From NCBI RefSeq assembly GCF_001571045.1, contig NZ_BCSV01000007.1:1-64000 (forward strand): a stretch of DNA of 64,000 nt, written 5' to 3'. Source of the stretch: Curtobacterium ammoniigenes NBRC 101786 (GTDB lineage Bacteria; Actinomycetota; Actinomycetes; Actinomycetales; Microbacteriaceae). Position numbers and translations under genes: made by a program. Under the pieces are notes generated by a model. The model worked only from the letters and a program-made list of their open reading frames with translations, was not told where the DNA came from and did not search any database. Positions 26,126-34,904 of this stretch are shown here, one piece after another (positions within the stretch are counted from its first letter, which is position 1; each line of letters begins with the position of its first letter).

Positions 26126-27043
26126 GTGACCGATCCCACCCCGGCGGGTGCCCTTGTCGTCGAGCGAACCGGCGCGGAACGCGGACGGCCGATCGTGCTC
26201 GTTCGCGGAACCGCAGCCCGCGTGACGGATGCCGATCGCTTCGTCGAGCTCCTGGGCGAGCGCCACCCGGTATTCAGCGTCGAGCTCCCGGGGTTCGGGG
26301 CGCAGCCGCTCCCGCCCGGCGGTCGTGACCTCTCCGTCGAGACCGTCGCGACCGCGCTCGAATCCACCATCGATTCGCTGGAAATCACCGACCCGATCAT
26401 CGTCGGGGAGACCGTGGGAGCGGCGTGCGTTGCGGCCGTCGCAGCGCGTCGGTCCGACTGGAACGACGTCGTGATGATCGCTCCCGGCGTCGATCCGGAG
26501 GCGCGCACCGTCAGCGAGACGCTGGTCCGGCTTGCGCAGAGCGTGCGACGTGAACCGGCACGTATCCGGTGGACTGCGTTCGTCGCGCTCCTGCTGCTCC
26601 GCTTCCCCGTGATACGGCTCCTCGTCCGCAGTCTTCGCTTCGACATCGGCGCCTGTGCGCCGACGATTCGCTCGCGCGTTCTGCTGATTCGTGGCGAACA
26701 CGATGCCGTCGTCCCGCGGTCCGCGCTGCGCGAACTCGCCCGCGCCCTTCCATACGGCGTGATCCGCGAGGTCATCGGCGCCGGGCACTACGCGTCGGCG
26801 TCGCAACCGACCGCTGTCGCGGCCCTCATCGTGGCGTTCGCCGATGGAGCGATCGAGGATCGCGGGGTGGCATCGCTGCAGCGCGTCGGGGAGGAGAGCG
26901 CGGACGCCTCCCTCGACACGCTTTCGGGATCCGAGCGGTGGGAGATCCTCCGGGACCGCGTGCGCGAGCGGTTCGGACGTGCCTCGTCGGAGCCGGACGC
27001 CGTCAGTCGAACGGAATCGTCCCCGGAAGATCGTCTGCAGTAA
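26126..27043 (+). CDS. alpha/beta-hydrolase-fold protein with altered nucleophile elbow
   Basis: A 305-aa alpha/beta-hydrolase. The oxyanion region (IVLVRGTAARVTDADRF) and the late aspartate and histidine (LLIRGEHDAVVPRS, IGAGHYASAS) are in place. The nucleophile elbow, normally G-x-S-x-G, reads IIVGETVGAACVA, with Thr where Ser is expected, so normal esterase chemistry is doubtful. Residues 215-305 add a charged tail. GTG start with GGAGG 4 nt upstream. Its last 41 bases overlap the convergent oxidoreductase gene. It could be a thioesterase relative or a non-catalytic member. Confidence 0.75.
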   Translation: MTDPTPAGALVVERTGAERGRPIVLVRGTAARVTDADRFVELLGERHPVFSVELPGFGAQPLPPGGRDLSVETVATALESTIDSLEITDPIIVGETVGAACVAAVAARRSDWNDVVMIAPGVDPEARTVSETLVRLAQSVRREPARIRWTAFVALLLLRFPVIRLLVRSLRFDIGACAPTIRSRVLLIRGEHDAVVPRSALRELARALPYGVIREVIGAGHYASASQPTAVAALIVAFADGAIEDRGVASLQRVGEESADASLDTLSGSERWEILRDRVRERFGRASSEPDAVSRTESSPEDRLQ

Positions 27044-28199
27044 GCGCGTTCGCCTCAGCGATGACCTGCCGGGCGTTGTCCGTCTTGTCCCAGACGTTCC
27101 AGAGCAGCACGCCGCAGACGACCCCGTCGTCGAGGTAGTAGACGACCCCCTGCTTCGTCGGGTCGGCCCAGTCCTCCACCGTCTCCAGGGACGCGTCTAG
27201 GCGACCGACCGCTTCGTAGCCCATGTCGAAGACGTCCGAGTAGTACATCGGCGTGTACGCGTACGGCTCATTCGCTCCGGCGAGGTTGCGGCCCGCCTGC
27301 CGGCCCTGGTGCTGAGCGTTGTCCACGTGCTCGACGCGTCGCTCGCCGAGCAGCATGTCCGGGTAGTGGGCGATATCGCCGGCGGCGAAGATATCCGGGT
27401 CCGCAGTCCGGAGTCGATCGTCGACGATCACGCCATCGTCGACGGCGAGCCCCGCTGCGGCCGCGAGGTCGTCGATCGGGTCGATGCCGAATCCCACGAC
27501 GACCGCCGCTGCCCGGACCGTCGTCCCATCGTCCAGTGTCAGCGTGACGTCTTCCGCCCCCTCGGAGGCATCGACGACTCGGCGGCCGGCGCGCACATCG
27601 ACGCCTGCGTCGACGAAGTGCTGATGGAATGCTTCGGCGAGGTCCCTGGGGAACATCTGCGCGCCGACCCGCTCGGTGGGTGTGATGAACGTGACCTGCG
27701 CGTTGTTCTGCGCGAGCGCCGATGCCATCTCCGACCCGATGTATCCGCCCCCGACCACGGCAATCGTGGCGTGCGCGGCGGCGAGCTCGCGGACCCGTCG
27801 ATAATCGTGCGCGCTTCGGTAGGCGATGACACGGTCCGACGGTTCGAGGCCCGGCAGCGAACGCGGACGGCCGCCGGTGGCGATCAGCAGCTTCTCGTAT
27901 CCGAACCGATCACTGCCCGCCGTCGCGACGACGTGCGCGTCGCGATCGATGGCGGTGACGACGGTCTGCAGTCGGATGTCGGCGCCGGTGTCGTCCGCAG
28001 TGTGCAGATCGACCTGATCCGGCCACGAGAAGTCCGGGTCGGTCCAGAGCTTCTTCGACAGGGCAGGTCGGGCATAGGGCGGGTCCATGTCGGCGCTGAG
28101 GATCCCGATTCTGCCATCCGCGTCGATCTCGCGAATGCCGCGGGCGGCTGCGTCCGCGGCCATCCCCCCGCCGATGATCAGGTACGTGTAGTCGCTCAT
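27003..28199 (-). CDS. FAD-dependent NAD(P)H oxidoreductase (ferredoxin-reductase type)
   Basis: A 398-aa pyridine-nucleotide-disulfide-fold reductase. The FAD-binding Rossmann motif is YLIIGGGMAADAAARGI at the N-terminus, the NAD(P)H motif is IAVVGGGYIGSEMASALA near 145, and the second FAD contact is DPDIFAAGDIAHYPDM near 270. The C-terminal domain (MYYSDVFDMGYEAVGRLD) resembles the reductase components of oxygenase systems. No redox-active CxxxxC pair is present. No ferredoxin or oxygenase is nearby, so the partner is unknown. The 3' end overlaps the convergent hydrolase gene by 41 bp. Confidence 0.88.
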   Translation of the reverse strand: MSDYTYLIIGGGMAADAAARGIREIDADGRIGILSADMDPPYARPALSKKLWTDPDFSWPDQVDLHTADDTGADIRLQTVVTAIDRDAHVVATAGSDRFGYEKLLIATGGRPRSLPGLEPSDRVIAYRSAHDYRRVRELAAAHATIAVVGGGYIGSEMASALAQNNAQVTFITPTERVGAQMFPRDLAEAFHQHFVDAGVDVRAGRRVVDASEGAEDVTLTLDDGTTVRAAAVVVGFGIDPIDDLAAAAGLAVDDGVIVDDRLRTADPDIFAAGDIAHYPDMLLGERRVEHVDNAQHQGRQAGRNLAGANEPYAYTPMYYSDVFDMGYEAVGRLDASLETVEDWADPTKQGVVYYLDDGVVCGVLLWNVWDKTDNARQVIAEANALTADDLPGTIPFD

Positions 28200-28253
28200 A
28201 CCGCCGTCATACTCTTCGCGCGGTGATCGTCGGTTGGGTCTTGAGTCCTGCGC

Positions 28254-29054
28254 TCAGATGGTGGCGACCGACCCGCCGTCGACCCGGTAGTTGGAGCCGT
28301 TCACGAACGAGGATCGGTCGCTGCACAAGAACGCGATCACATTCGCCACCTCTTCCGGCTCACCGCGACGGTGCTGGGCGAGGAACGGCCGCTCCTCGTC
28401 GAGGAACGAGTCGACCGCGTCGTCGAAGGAGGAGCCGAGCTGCTCCGCGCGCTTCTCCATCATCGCGTCGGTCATCGGGGTGTGGATGAACGCGGGAGAG
28501 ACGGTATTCACAAGAAGACCCTCCGTCGCGTAGCTCCGCGACAGTCCTTTCGCCATGGACAGGACACCCGCTTTCGCCGCGCAGTAGGGCAGCTCGTCGT
28601 CGTAGGGCTGCACAGCATCCTCGCTGACCAGGTAGACGAGGCGACCCCAGCCTCCGGCCCGAAGATCGGGCAGGAACTCGCGAGTGATCCACACGGGGCC
28701 GAGGAGATCGATGTCGATCGTCGTGCGCCACCCGTCCTCGTCGATCTCGTGGAACTGACCCTGAGCACCGGTCACTCCGGATGACTGCACGAGGATGTCC
28801 ACCGCGCCGACGCGCTCGGCGATGTCGGCATGGAGGCGCGCGAGGCTCGCCGGGTCTGTCACGTCCGCGGCCATCGCGAAGAGCCGGCCCGGATTCGCCT
28901 CAAGCTTCTGCGCGGCGGCATCGAGTTCGTCCTGGTCGACGTCCGAGAGGATGACCGTGGCGCCCTCCTGCAGAAGAACTCGGGCGGTGCACCAGCCGAT
29001 CCCGGAGTCACCTCCGAAGATGAGCGCCGTGCGGCCGGAGATTCCGAGGTCCAT
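28254..29054 (-). CDS. short-chain dehydrogenase/reductase
   Basis: A 266-aa classical SDR. The cofactor motif is GGDSGIGWCTARVL (TGxxxGxG variant with GG at the start), the adenine contact is AADVTDPASL, and the catalytic YxxxK is YCAAKAG with an upstream Ser in VYLVSEDA. The C-terminal FVNGSNYRVDGGSVATI is typical. NADPH versus NADH preference cannot be set from this. CAAAGGA precedes the ATG. It sits after the oxidoreductase on the same strand with a 54-bp gap, and may be coexpressed. Confidence 0.88.
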   Translation of the reverse strand: MDLGISGRTALIFGGDSGIGWCTARVLLQEGATVILSDVDQDELDAAAQKLEANPGRLFAMAADVTDPASLARLHADIAERVGAVDILVQSSGVTGAQGQFHEIDEDGWRTTIDIDLLGPVWITREFLPDLRAGGWGRLVYLVSEDAVQPYDDELPYCAAKAGVLSMAKGLSRSYATEGLLVNTVSPAFIHTPMTDAMMEKRAEQLGSSFDDAVDSFLDEERPFLAQHRRGEPEEVANVIAFLCSDRSSFVNGSNYRVDGGSVATI

Positions 29055-29166
29055 AGTCGTTCCTTTGCTGGTCAGGCGGAGACGGCCGCAGCCTGGGTGC
29101 GGGTGCGGTGCCGGATCTCGGCCCGTTCGGTCTACTCGCGCGGGCCTGGTGCGCGCCCAGTGACCA

Positions 29167-29212
29167 CCGCGGCGCTGTCCCCCACCCCTGGGACGGGAGG
29201 ACAGCGCCGCGG
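29167..29212 (-). terminator. strong hairpin after the 1033-aa surface protein gene
   Basis: Perfect 14-bp arms (29167-29180 and 29199-29212) around an 18-nt loop, 22 bp past the stop at 29235. Confidence 0.85.
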
Positions 29213-29234
29213 GCTGCAGCCGAAGCTCGACAGA

Positions 29235-32200
29235 TCAGGGGTTCGCCGTCGTGAAGTGACGCACCTCGCTTTCCGGAGATGCACTGTCGTCTGCGCCGAT
29301 GGCGCTGACGCTCACGGAGTAGTCGGTGCCGCGCTCCAGCGGGGCATCGGCGAACAGGTGTTGCAGCGGTGCGCCGGGCCGTCGCGCAACCGTGAACGTC
29401 TCGTCGTAGCCTCCCGGTGCCGTTCGGCGCACGCGGATGCGCCAGGAGACCGCCAGATCGTCAGGCTGCGTCCACGTCACCTGCCACTGGGCAGGGTCGA
29501 GGTCATGGCGGCTCGCCACAGCGATGTTCGTCGGCGTTCCGGGGGTGAGAATCGGATCGGCTGTGAAGACCGTCGCGTAGCTGCGAGACGACACGTTTTG
29601 GGCGGCGTCGTAAGCGGAGACGGCGACCAGGTAGGAGCGTCCTGGCTGGAGCCCCGTGAGCGTCACGCGCGTGTCACGGACCGGTTCGCGAAGGGGCGTG
29701 CCGTCGACCTGAACGAGGTAGCCGACCACGCCGACGTTGTCGCGCGAGGGGTCCCAGACGAGGTCCACCGTGTTCTGCGTTGGATTCTCGCCGTGCACAT
29801 TCGTCGGAATGCTCGGTGCGGTGATGTCGACGACCTGGTACGGCTCGTCGATGATGCCCCACTCCGACGTCAAGCCGTCGTTGTCGATCGCGCGGATCTC
29901 ATAGCGATAGCGACCAGCGGCGATGTGCGGTGTGTCGAACGTGTACTGCGGTTCGGGTTCCGCATCGATATGGCGCTCCTGGAGTGATCCGTCCGTGAGA
30001 CCGATCTCTCGCAGCTCGTATGCGACGACCGATCCGTCGGGGTCGGTCGACGGATCCCAGAACACGGTGACGTCGTCCTGATGCACGATGCCCAACTGAC
30101 CCGCGACGACCCCGTCCGGCGTCGTCGGTGGAAGCAGACGAGCCGGAATCGTCACCGTCGTTCGCCCGGCGGTATCGGTCGGACCGAGGTTGGTGGAGCC
30201 GACTCCCGAGAAGGAGACCTCCGCGTCGCCGGGTCGTCCCTGAGCGTCCGCGATCGCGGTTGGCGCGATGCGGAACTCCGCCTGCCTCGGCAGCGAGAAC
30301 CCGCTCCGCGTCTGGATTCGATACTCGGCCCGGCGACCGTCAAGAGCGATGCTTCCGGTCGCTGTGGCGGAAGCGGCTTGTCGCCACTCCTCCGTGTTCG
30401 GGAGTCGGTATTCCACCGGCGGCACCGGCTGATCGGTCACGAACCGGGCTCCGTCGGGCGCATTGAGCGTTACGACACTGTCGAGCGACGTGATCGGCCG
30501 AATCGCGCGGAACGTGGCGGGGACCGGTGCTCCCGCCTCGTGGCTCAGCGCGATCGGACCTGCGGTCACCGCCTGCGCGGCTTCGACGCCGGTGACCAGG
30601 GTCGAGGTCTGGCCGGTGATGTCGGTCTCACCGGCGCTGGTCGAGCCGGTGACGGTGAAGGCGAGTGCGCCGGTGCCCGGCGTCGCGTCGTCCGGAACGT
30701 TGACGGCGAGTCGGATCCGGATCTCGGTGTTCCTCGGCACGCTGAACTCGGGGGCAGTGCGCAGGAGGTACTCGGCTCGCGTGCCGTCTTCGTTGATGAA
30801 TCCGGAGGCCGTCGCCGGCGCCGAGGACCAGCCGGAGGCACCGGGGCGCCGGAACATGACGGCGACAGGATTGACGGCAGTGCCGAACCGGGCATTGTCC
30901 GGTGCGGTCCCGACAATCGTGATGCAGAGCGCGGTGATCGCATCGTTCGTGGCGACGGTGACCGGTACCGACGTCGTTCCGGATCGGTCGAGGGTCACCG
31001 GACCGGCGTCGATCGGCCGAAGGGGTTCCCCCTGGGGGATGACGAGTTCGGTCGCGGCGCTAGCGTCGGACGCGCCCGCGTTTGTTGATCCGGTCAAATG
31101 GAATTCGGCGCGGCTCGACTGCTGGGCCGCTCCCGCGGTGACATCGAATCGAGGATCGAGGCGGAAGAGTGCGTCGGTCGGCAGGGCGAAGCTCCCACTC
31201 GTCGTGATGCGGAACGAGGCGGTGTCACCGTTCTCGGCGACCGATGCGGTGACCGTTGCGCTTCTCGCCGGCGACCAACCTGTTTCGCCGGGCTTCCGGT
31301 AGTTCAGCACGACGAACGACTGGTCGGCGCTGATTCGCGCGCCGGGAGCGGCAGACACGCGGATCGTGGCATCCAGCGACGTCAGCGGCGCCCTCACCGA
31401 GAGGATGAACGGAACCGCGGTCGGTGCAGCTCGATCGAGTGCGACCGGTTCTCCATCGTCCGCGTGCAGGACGTCCCCGTGAATCGTCAGCGTCTGCGCG
31501 TCGGAGGTTGCGGTTTCGTCGGCACGAACGGCCCGTACTGCGAACGAGTACGCCCTCCCGGGCTCTTGGCCTCGCACTGTCACGGACACGGAGCCCTGGC
31601 CGATCCCGGACCGAACGACCTCCCCGTCGCGGAGGATTTCATAGCCCTGGATCGGAAACGGATTCCGGCTCCAACCAATGAGAACGTCTGTGGATGCTCC
31701 GACCTGCTCCAGGAGCGTGATCGTCGGCTTGACGACGGGCAACGTCGGCCGAGTCGTGAGCGTCGCCGAGCGATAGATGGTCGCCCCGTTTTCGTCACCG
31801 TCGTGTCGACGCCCGGCGAGTACTGCGCCGGTCGGAGCATCGAACGCGTGCCCGGACTCCTTGACCGCAGGCGCAGCCTGGACATCGGACCGCTTCAGGG
31901 ATGCGCCCGCGACCTGCAGCGTTGCACACTGGTAGCGCGTCTCGCCGTTCTCATCACCGACGTGCGAGCGGCCGACGAGCACAGTGTCGTCCGGACAGGT
32001 GAAGTCGGACCAACTCTCTCGGCCCACGCTGGTCCAAGACGCATCGGAGACGACCGCCTTGGCTGTGCCAACGAACACGTCCGCGCACCGGTACGTCGTC
32101 GTACCGTTCTCGTCGCCCGCGTGCGACCGCGCGACGAGAACGCCGTTCGCGGAGCAGGTGAGGGATCCGTGGAGCGACTCGCGCACGGTCCATTCGGTTG

Positions 32201-32336
32201 AGGAGCGGGGGACCACAGTGGCATCTGTGGCAGGGGCGGCGACCGCAGGCGGGCCGCTGGCGAGCGCGCCCAGGAGGGTCGCGCCACTGACGAGCAGCGC
32301 GATCGCCCCGCGGGCGGTTCGTCGTCGAAGGAACAT
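29235..32336 (-). CDS. large secreted modular protein with GDENG repeats and FN3 domains
   Basis: A 1033-aa exported protein. An N-terminal signal peptide (FLRRRTARGAIALLVSG, cut after VAAPA) is followed by three copies of a roughly 50-residue module centred on GDENG (about residues 72, 122 and 177). Copies one and two have a Cys pair (TCSANG/YRCAD and TCPDDT/YQCAT); copy three has neither. Then comes an FN3-like domain (about 200-285), three related 140-residue modules (about 290-740) and three FN3 domains (about 745-1032). No sortase motif or transmembrane anchor is present, so it is released or loosely bound. AAAGAG lies 6 nt before the ATG. Binding role likely, ligand unknown. Confidence 0.8.
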   Translation of the reverse strand: MFLRRRTARGAIALLVSGATLLGALASGPPAVAAPATDATVVPRSSTEWTVRESLHGSLTCSANGVLVARSHAGDENGTTTYRCADVFVGTAKAVVSDASWTSVGRESWSDFTCPDDTVLVGRSHVGDENGETRYQCATLQVAGASLKRSDVQAAPAVKESGHAFDAPTGAVLAGRRHDGDENGATIYRSATLTTRPTLPVVKPTITLLEQVGASTDVLIGWSRNPFPIQGYEILRDGEVVRSGIGQGSVSVTVRGQEPGRAYSFAVRAVRADETATSDAQTLTIHGDVLHADDGEPVALDRAAPTAVPFILSVRAPLTSLDATIRVSAAPGARISADQSFVVLNYRKPGETGWSPARSATVTASVAENGDTASFRITTSGSFALPTDALFRLDPRFDVTAGAAQQSSRAEFHLTGSTNAGASDASAATELVIPQGEPLRPIDAGPVTLDRSGTTSVPVTVATNDAITALCITIVGTAPDNARFGTAVNPVAVMFRRPGASGWSSAPATASGFINEDGTRAEYLLRTAPEFSVPRNTEIRIRLAVNVPDDATPGTGALAFTVTGSTSAGETDITGQTSTLVTGVEAAQAVTAGPIALSHEAGAPVPATFRAIRPITSLDSVVTLNAPDGARFVTDQPVPPVEYRLPNTEEWRQAASATATGSIALDGRRAEYRIQTRSGFSLPRQAEFRIAPTAIADAQGRPGDAEVSFSGVGSTNLGPTDTAGRTTVTIPARLLPPTTPDGVVAGQLGIVHQDDVTVFWDPSTDPDGSVVAYELREIGLTDGSLQERHIDAEPEPQYTFDTPHIAAGRYRYEIRAIDNDGLTSEWGIIDEPYQVVDITAPSIPTNVHGENPTQNTVDLVWDPSRDNVGVVGYLVQVDGTPLREPVRDTRVTLTGLQPGRSYLVAVSAYDAAQNVSSRSYATVFTADPILTPGTPTNIAVASRHDLDPAQWQVTWTQPDDLAVSWRIRVRRTAPGGYDETFTVARRPGAPLQHLFADAPLERGTDYSVSVSAIGADDSASPESEVRHFTTANP

Positions 32337-32373
32337 GGGATCTCTTTCATCGCGGTTCGCCCCGGACGGGCAA

Positions 32374-32386
32374 ACATGTCCCATGT
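32374..32386. promoter_or_regulatory. dyad ACATG-TCC-CATGT upstream of the surface protein gene
   Basis: Perfect 5-bp arms with a 3-nt centre in an AT-rich patch about 38 bp upstream of the large secreted protein's ATG, near the presumed promoter. A MarR regulator is encoded just upstream on the same strand, making it a candidate binder by position only. Confidence 0.4.
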
Positions 32387-32470
32387 AAAATATCAGAATG
32401 GAGCGAACGGCAGGGTTGGCCGAGCGGCGCGGTAGTCCGGCCGGCCAGCGCCCAATGCGCGTTGTGCTCG

Positions 32471-32980
32471 CTACTCTGCGGAGGGCTCGACCGCGTCGAC
32501 CGCGTCGCGAATGCGCTCGAGGAACGACGCCACGATCGCCGCGTCCGTCGGGGAGAGCGATTCGGCGATGCCCATCATCCGTTTGTGCATGGGTCCGAGC
32601 GTTGCCCGTACCTCGGCGTCCGTCTCGGATGTCGCGACGATGATGAGCGCGCGGCGGTCCGTGGGATGCGGCTGGCGCTGCACGTGGCCGCTCTTCACGA
32701 GTCGGTCGATGAGGATCGTCGTCGAGGCCGACGAGATCTTCAGATATGCCGCGAGGTCCTTCGGACTGACGGCGCGCCCGGCGCGCTGCGCCGAAAGGAG
32801 GTACCGCACGGCGAGAAGGTCGGTTTCGCCCATGCGCATGGAGTCGCGCGTCCGGCGCCGCATCGCTGTCTCGGCGGCACGATATCGACGTAGGGCGTTG
32901 AGGACATCAACGCTGCGACGGGTCGAATCGTCCGGCGGGTACCAGTACCCAGAGGCTCCGACCGTCTCCTGCGTTGACAT
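32471..32980 (-). CDS. MarR-family transcriptional regulator
   Basis: A 169-aa winged-helix regulator. The helix-turn-helix is RAVSPKDLAAYLKISSASTT followed by the recognition helix and wing LVKSGHVQRQPHPTDRRALI, the DxRR turn being diagnostic of MarR. It starts at the ATG after a TACGAT -10, 6 nt upstream, and a CTAG-ATCAC-CTAG dyad covers the -35 region. It precedes the large surface-protein gene on the same strand, so regulating that gene or the divergent GH13 gene is plausible. Ligand unknown. Confidence 0.86.
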   Translation of the reverse strand: MSTQETVGASGYWYPPDDSTRRSVDVLNALRRYRAAETAMRRRTRDSMRMGETDLLAVRYLLSAQRAGRAVSPKDLAAYLKISSASTTILIDRLVKSGHVQRQPHPTDRRALIIVATSETDAEVRATLGPMHKRMMGIAESLSPTDAAIVASFLERIRDAVDAVEPSAE

Positions 32981-32986
32981 GCAAGT

Positions 32987-32992
32987 ATCGTA
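32987..32992 (-). promoter_or_regulatory. -10 element TACGAT of the MarR gene
   Basis: TACGAT on the minus strand is 6 nt before the ATG at 32980, giving a leaderless transcript. The CTAG dyad at 33006-33018 covers the expected -35. Confidence 0.5.
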
Positions 32993-33005
32993 GACCTTCT
33001 GGTTG

Positions 33006-33018
33006 CTAGGTGATCTAG
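33006..33018. promoter_or_regulatory. dyad CTAG-GTGAT-CTAG, possible MarR operator
   Basis: CTAG half-sites 5 nt apart form an inverted repeat placed over the -35 of the MarR gene, where a repressor would act. MarR dimers bind short palindromes of this kind. Whether the divergent GH13 gene is also affected is unknown. Confidence 0.45.
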
Positions 33019-33135
33019 GGAAGCGGCCGGATCCCGAATCTGCGCGTGCCCGTGCACCAGTTCGGGTTGCCCCAGCGCTTCGTGTCAGCCAGGGGCCGTC
33101 TTCTCGGGCTGTGTCGCCTCGTTGTCTCGGCCCGG

Positions 33136-33141
33136 TACGGT
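33136..33141 (+). promoter_or_regulatory. -10 element TACGGT of the GH13 gene
   Basis: TACGGT is 6 nt before the GTG at 33148 and no ribosome-binding site is present, supporting leaderless initiation there. Confidence 0.5.
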
Positions 33142-33147
33142 AGCCGC

Positions 33148-34797
33148 GTGAGTTCCCAAGCGTCTGCAATGACCTCCGCGTCGAGCGGGATCCGTCCCGA
33201 TGCCGACTGGTGGCGACAAGCCGTGGTCTACCAGGTCTATCCGCGCAGCTTCGCCGACGCGAACGGGGATGGACTGGGCGATATCCGCGGGGTCACCAGT
33301 CGTGTCCCGTATCTGCGGGCGCTCGGCGTGGACGCTATCTGGCTGAGCCCGTTCTACCCGTCGCCGCTTGCGGACGGTGGGTACGATGTCGCGGATTACC
33401 GTGACGTCGATCCCCGCTTGGGGACGCTCGACGACTTCGACGCAATGGTCTCCGCGTGTCACGAAGCGGGCATCCGCGTCGTCGTCGACGTCGTTCCGAA
33501 TCATTCGTCGGATCAGCACGCGTGGTTCCAGGAGGCGCTCGCCGCCGGAGCCGGCTCGGCGGAGCGAGCCCGCTACATCTTCCGGGACGGCGCGGGAGCC
33601 GACGGGAGTCTGCCGCCATCGGACTGGGTCTCGAACTTCGGCGGGAGCGCGTGGACCAGGGTGCCGGACGGTCAGTGGTACCTGCACCTGTTCGCACCCG
33701 AGCAGCCCGACTTCGACTGGACGAACCCGGAAGTCAGGGCCGACTTCGAGCAGACGATCCGGTTCTGGTCGGATCGTGGCGTCGACGGATTCCGAGTCGA
33801 TGTGGCGCACGGACTGGCAAAGGACCTGACCGTTCCCTATCGCCCCTCCGACCAAGACCACCTGCCGCTGAACGGGACGGACCCGCTGTACGACCGTGAC
33901 GCGGTGCATGACATCTTCGCAACGTGGCGGCGCGTGTTCGACGAGTACGAGCCTCCTCGCAATGCTGTCGCGGAAGCGTGGGTGCCGGCGCCACGCCGAG
34001 TGCTGTACGCACGGAAGACGGAGCTCGGTCAGGCGTTCAACTTCGATCTGCTCGAGGCGCCGTTCGATCCCTCCGAATTCCGGACGATCATCGCGCAGAA
34101 TCTGGCGATGGCCGAGCAGTCGGGCGCATCGACGACGTGGGTGCTCTCGAACCACGATGTCATCCGCCATGCAACGCGGTACGGCCTGCCCGAGGGGACG
34201 GACACCACGGCGTGGCTGCTCTCCGATGGAACCGTGCCGCCCGTGGACGCGGCGCGCGGCCTGCGGCGCGCCCGGGCGGCGTCCATGCTGCAACTCGCGC
34301 TCCCCGGGTCCTCCTACCACTATCAGGGCGAGGAGCTGGGTCTCCACGAGGCGGCCGCCATCCCACCCGCGGATCTGCAGGATCCGATCTGGATCCGCAC
34401 CGGGCATCAGCGCAAGGGGCGGGACGGCTGCCGTGTGCCGATCCCGTGGACTCGCAGCGGTCCGTCGTTCGGGTTCGGATCGGTCGCACCGCACCTCCCG
34501 CAGCCCGCGGACTTCGGTCGGAGCAGCGTCGAGGCGGAGGAGCAGTCACCGCACTCGACACTGCACCTCTACCGGTCCGCGCTGGCGCTGAGACGCGAGC
34601 TGCAGCGGGGCGAGGAGCTGCATTGGCTCGACGCGGATCCCCAGGTCGTCGCGTTCGCGCGGCACGACGGCTGGCGAAGCTACACGAACTTCGGGGTGAA
34701 CCCCGTCCCGCTGCCACCCGGTCGCGTGGCGCTGTCGTCCGGCCCCGTCGTCGGCAACCTCCTCCCGGGTGAGACGACGGTCTGGATGGTCGACTAG
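33148..34797 (+). CDS. GH13 alpha-glucosidase
   Basis: A 549-aa cytoplasmic alpha-amylase-superfamily enzyme. The four conserved regions are visible: VVDVVPNHSS, GFRVDVAHGL with the nucleophile Asp, AVAEAWV with the acid/base Glu, and WVLSNHDV. The opening WWRQAVVYQVYPRSFADANG is typical of alpha-glucosidases and oligo-1,6-glucosidases. It should hydrolyse terminal alpha-linked glucose from short oligosaccharides. The GTG is chosen from the -10 at 33136-33141. It is divergent from a MarR gene and is followed by the lectin-like surface gene 107 bp downstream, which need not be part of the same operon. Confidence 0.9.
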   Translation: MSSQASAMTSASSGIRPDADWWRQAVVYQVYPRSFADANGDGLGDIRGVTSRVPYLRALGVDAIWLSPFYPSPLADGGYDVADYRDVDPRLGTLDDFDAMVSACHEAGIRVVVDVVPNHSSDQHAWFQEALAAGAGSAERARYIFRDGAGADGSLPPSDWVSNFGGSAWTRVPDGQWYLHLFAPEQPDFDWTNPEVRADFEQTIRFWSDRGVDGFRVDVAHGLAKDLTVPYRPSDQDHLPLNGTDPLYDRDAVHDIFATWRRVFDEYEPPRNAVAEAWVPAPRRVLYARKTELGQAFNFDLLEAPFDPSEFRTIIAQNLAMAEQSGASTTWVLSNHDVIRHATRYGLPEGTDTTAWLLSDGTVPPVDAARGLRRARAASMLQLALPGSSYHYQGEELGLHEAAAIPPADLQDPIWIRTGHQRKGRDGCRVPIPWTRSGPSFGFGSVAPHLPQPADFGRSSVEAEEQSPHSTLHLYRSALALRRELQRGEELHWLDADPQVVAFARHDGWRSYTNFGVNPVPLPPGRVALSSGPVVGNLLPGETTVWMVD

Positions 34798-34904
34798 CGA
34801 CGAGCCCGCTCCGCTGTTCCTCCACACTCTGGAGGCGCGGCAACGCATCCGCATGTTCCCTCGCCCCCGGCGCACCCTCCTCGAGGGTCTCCGAGCATGG
34901 GCGC

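Noticed and set aside
32415..32450. Sequence GGTTGGCCGAGCGG resembling a serine tRNA D-arm
   Set aside because: The match ends after 14 bases and no anticodon or T-arm follows, so there is no cloverleaf.
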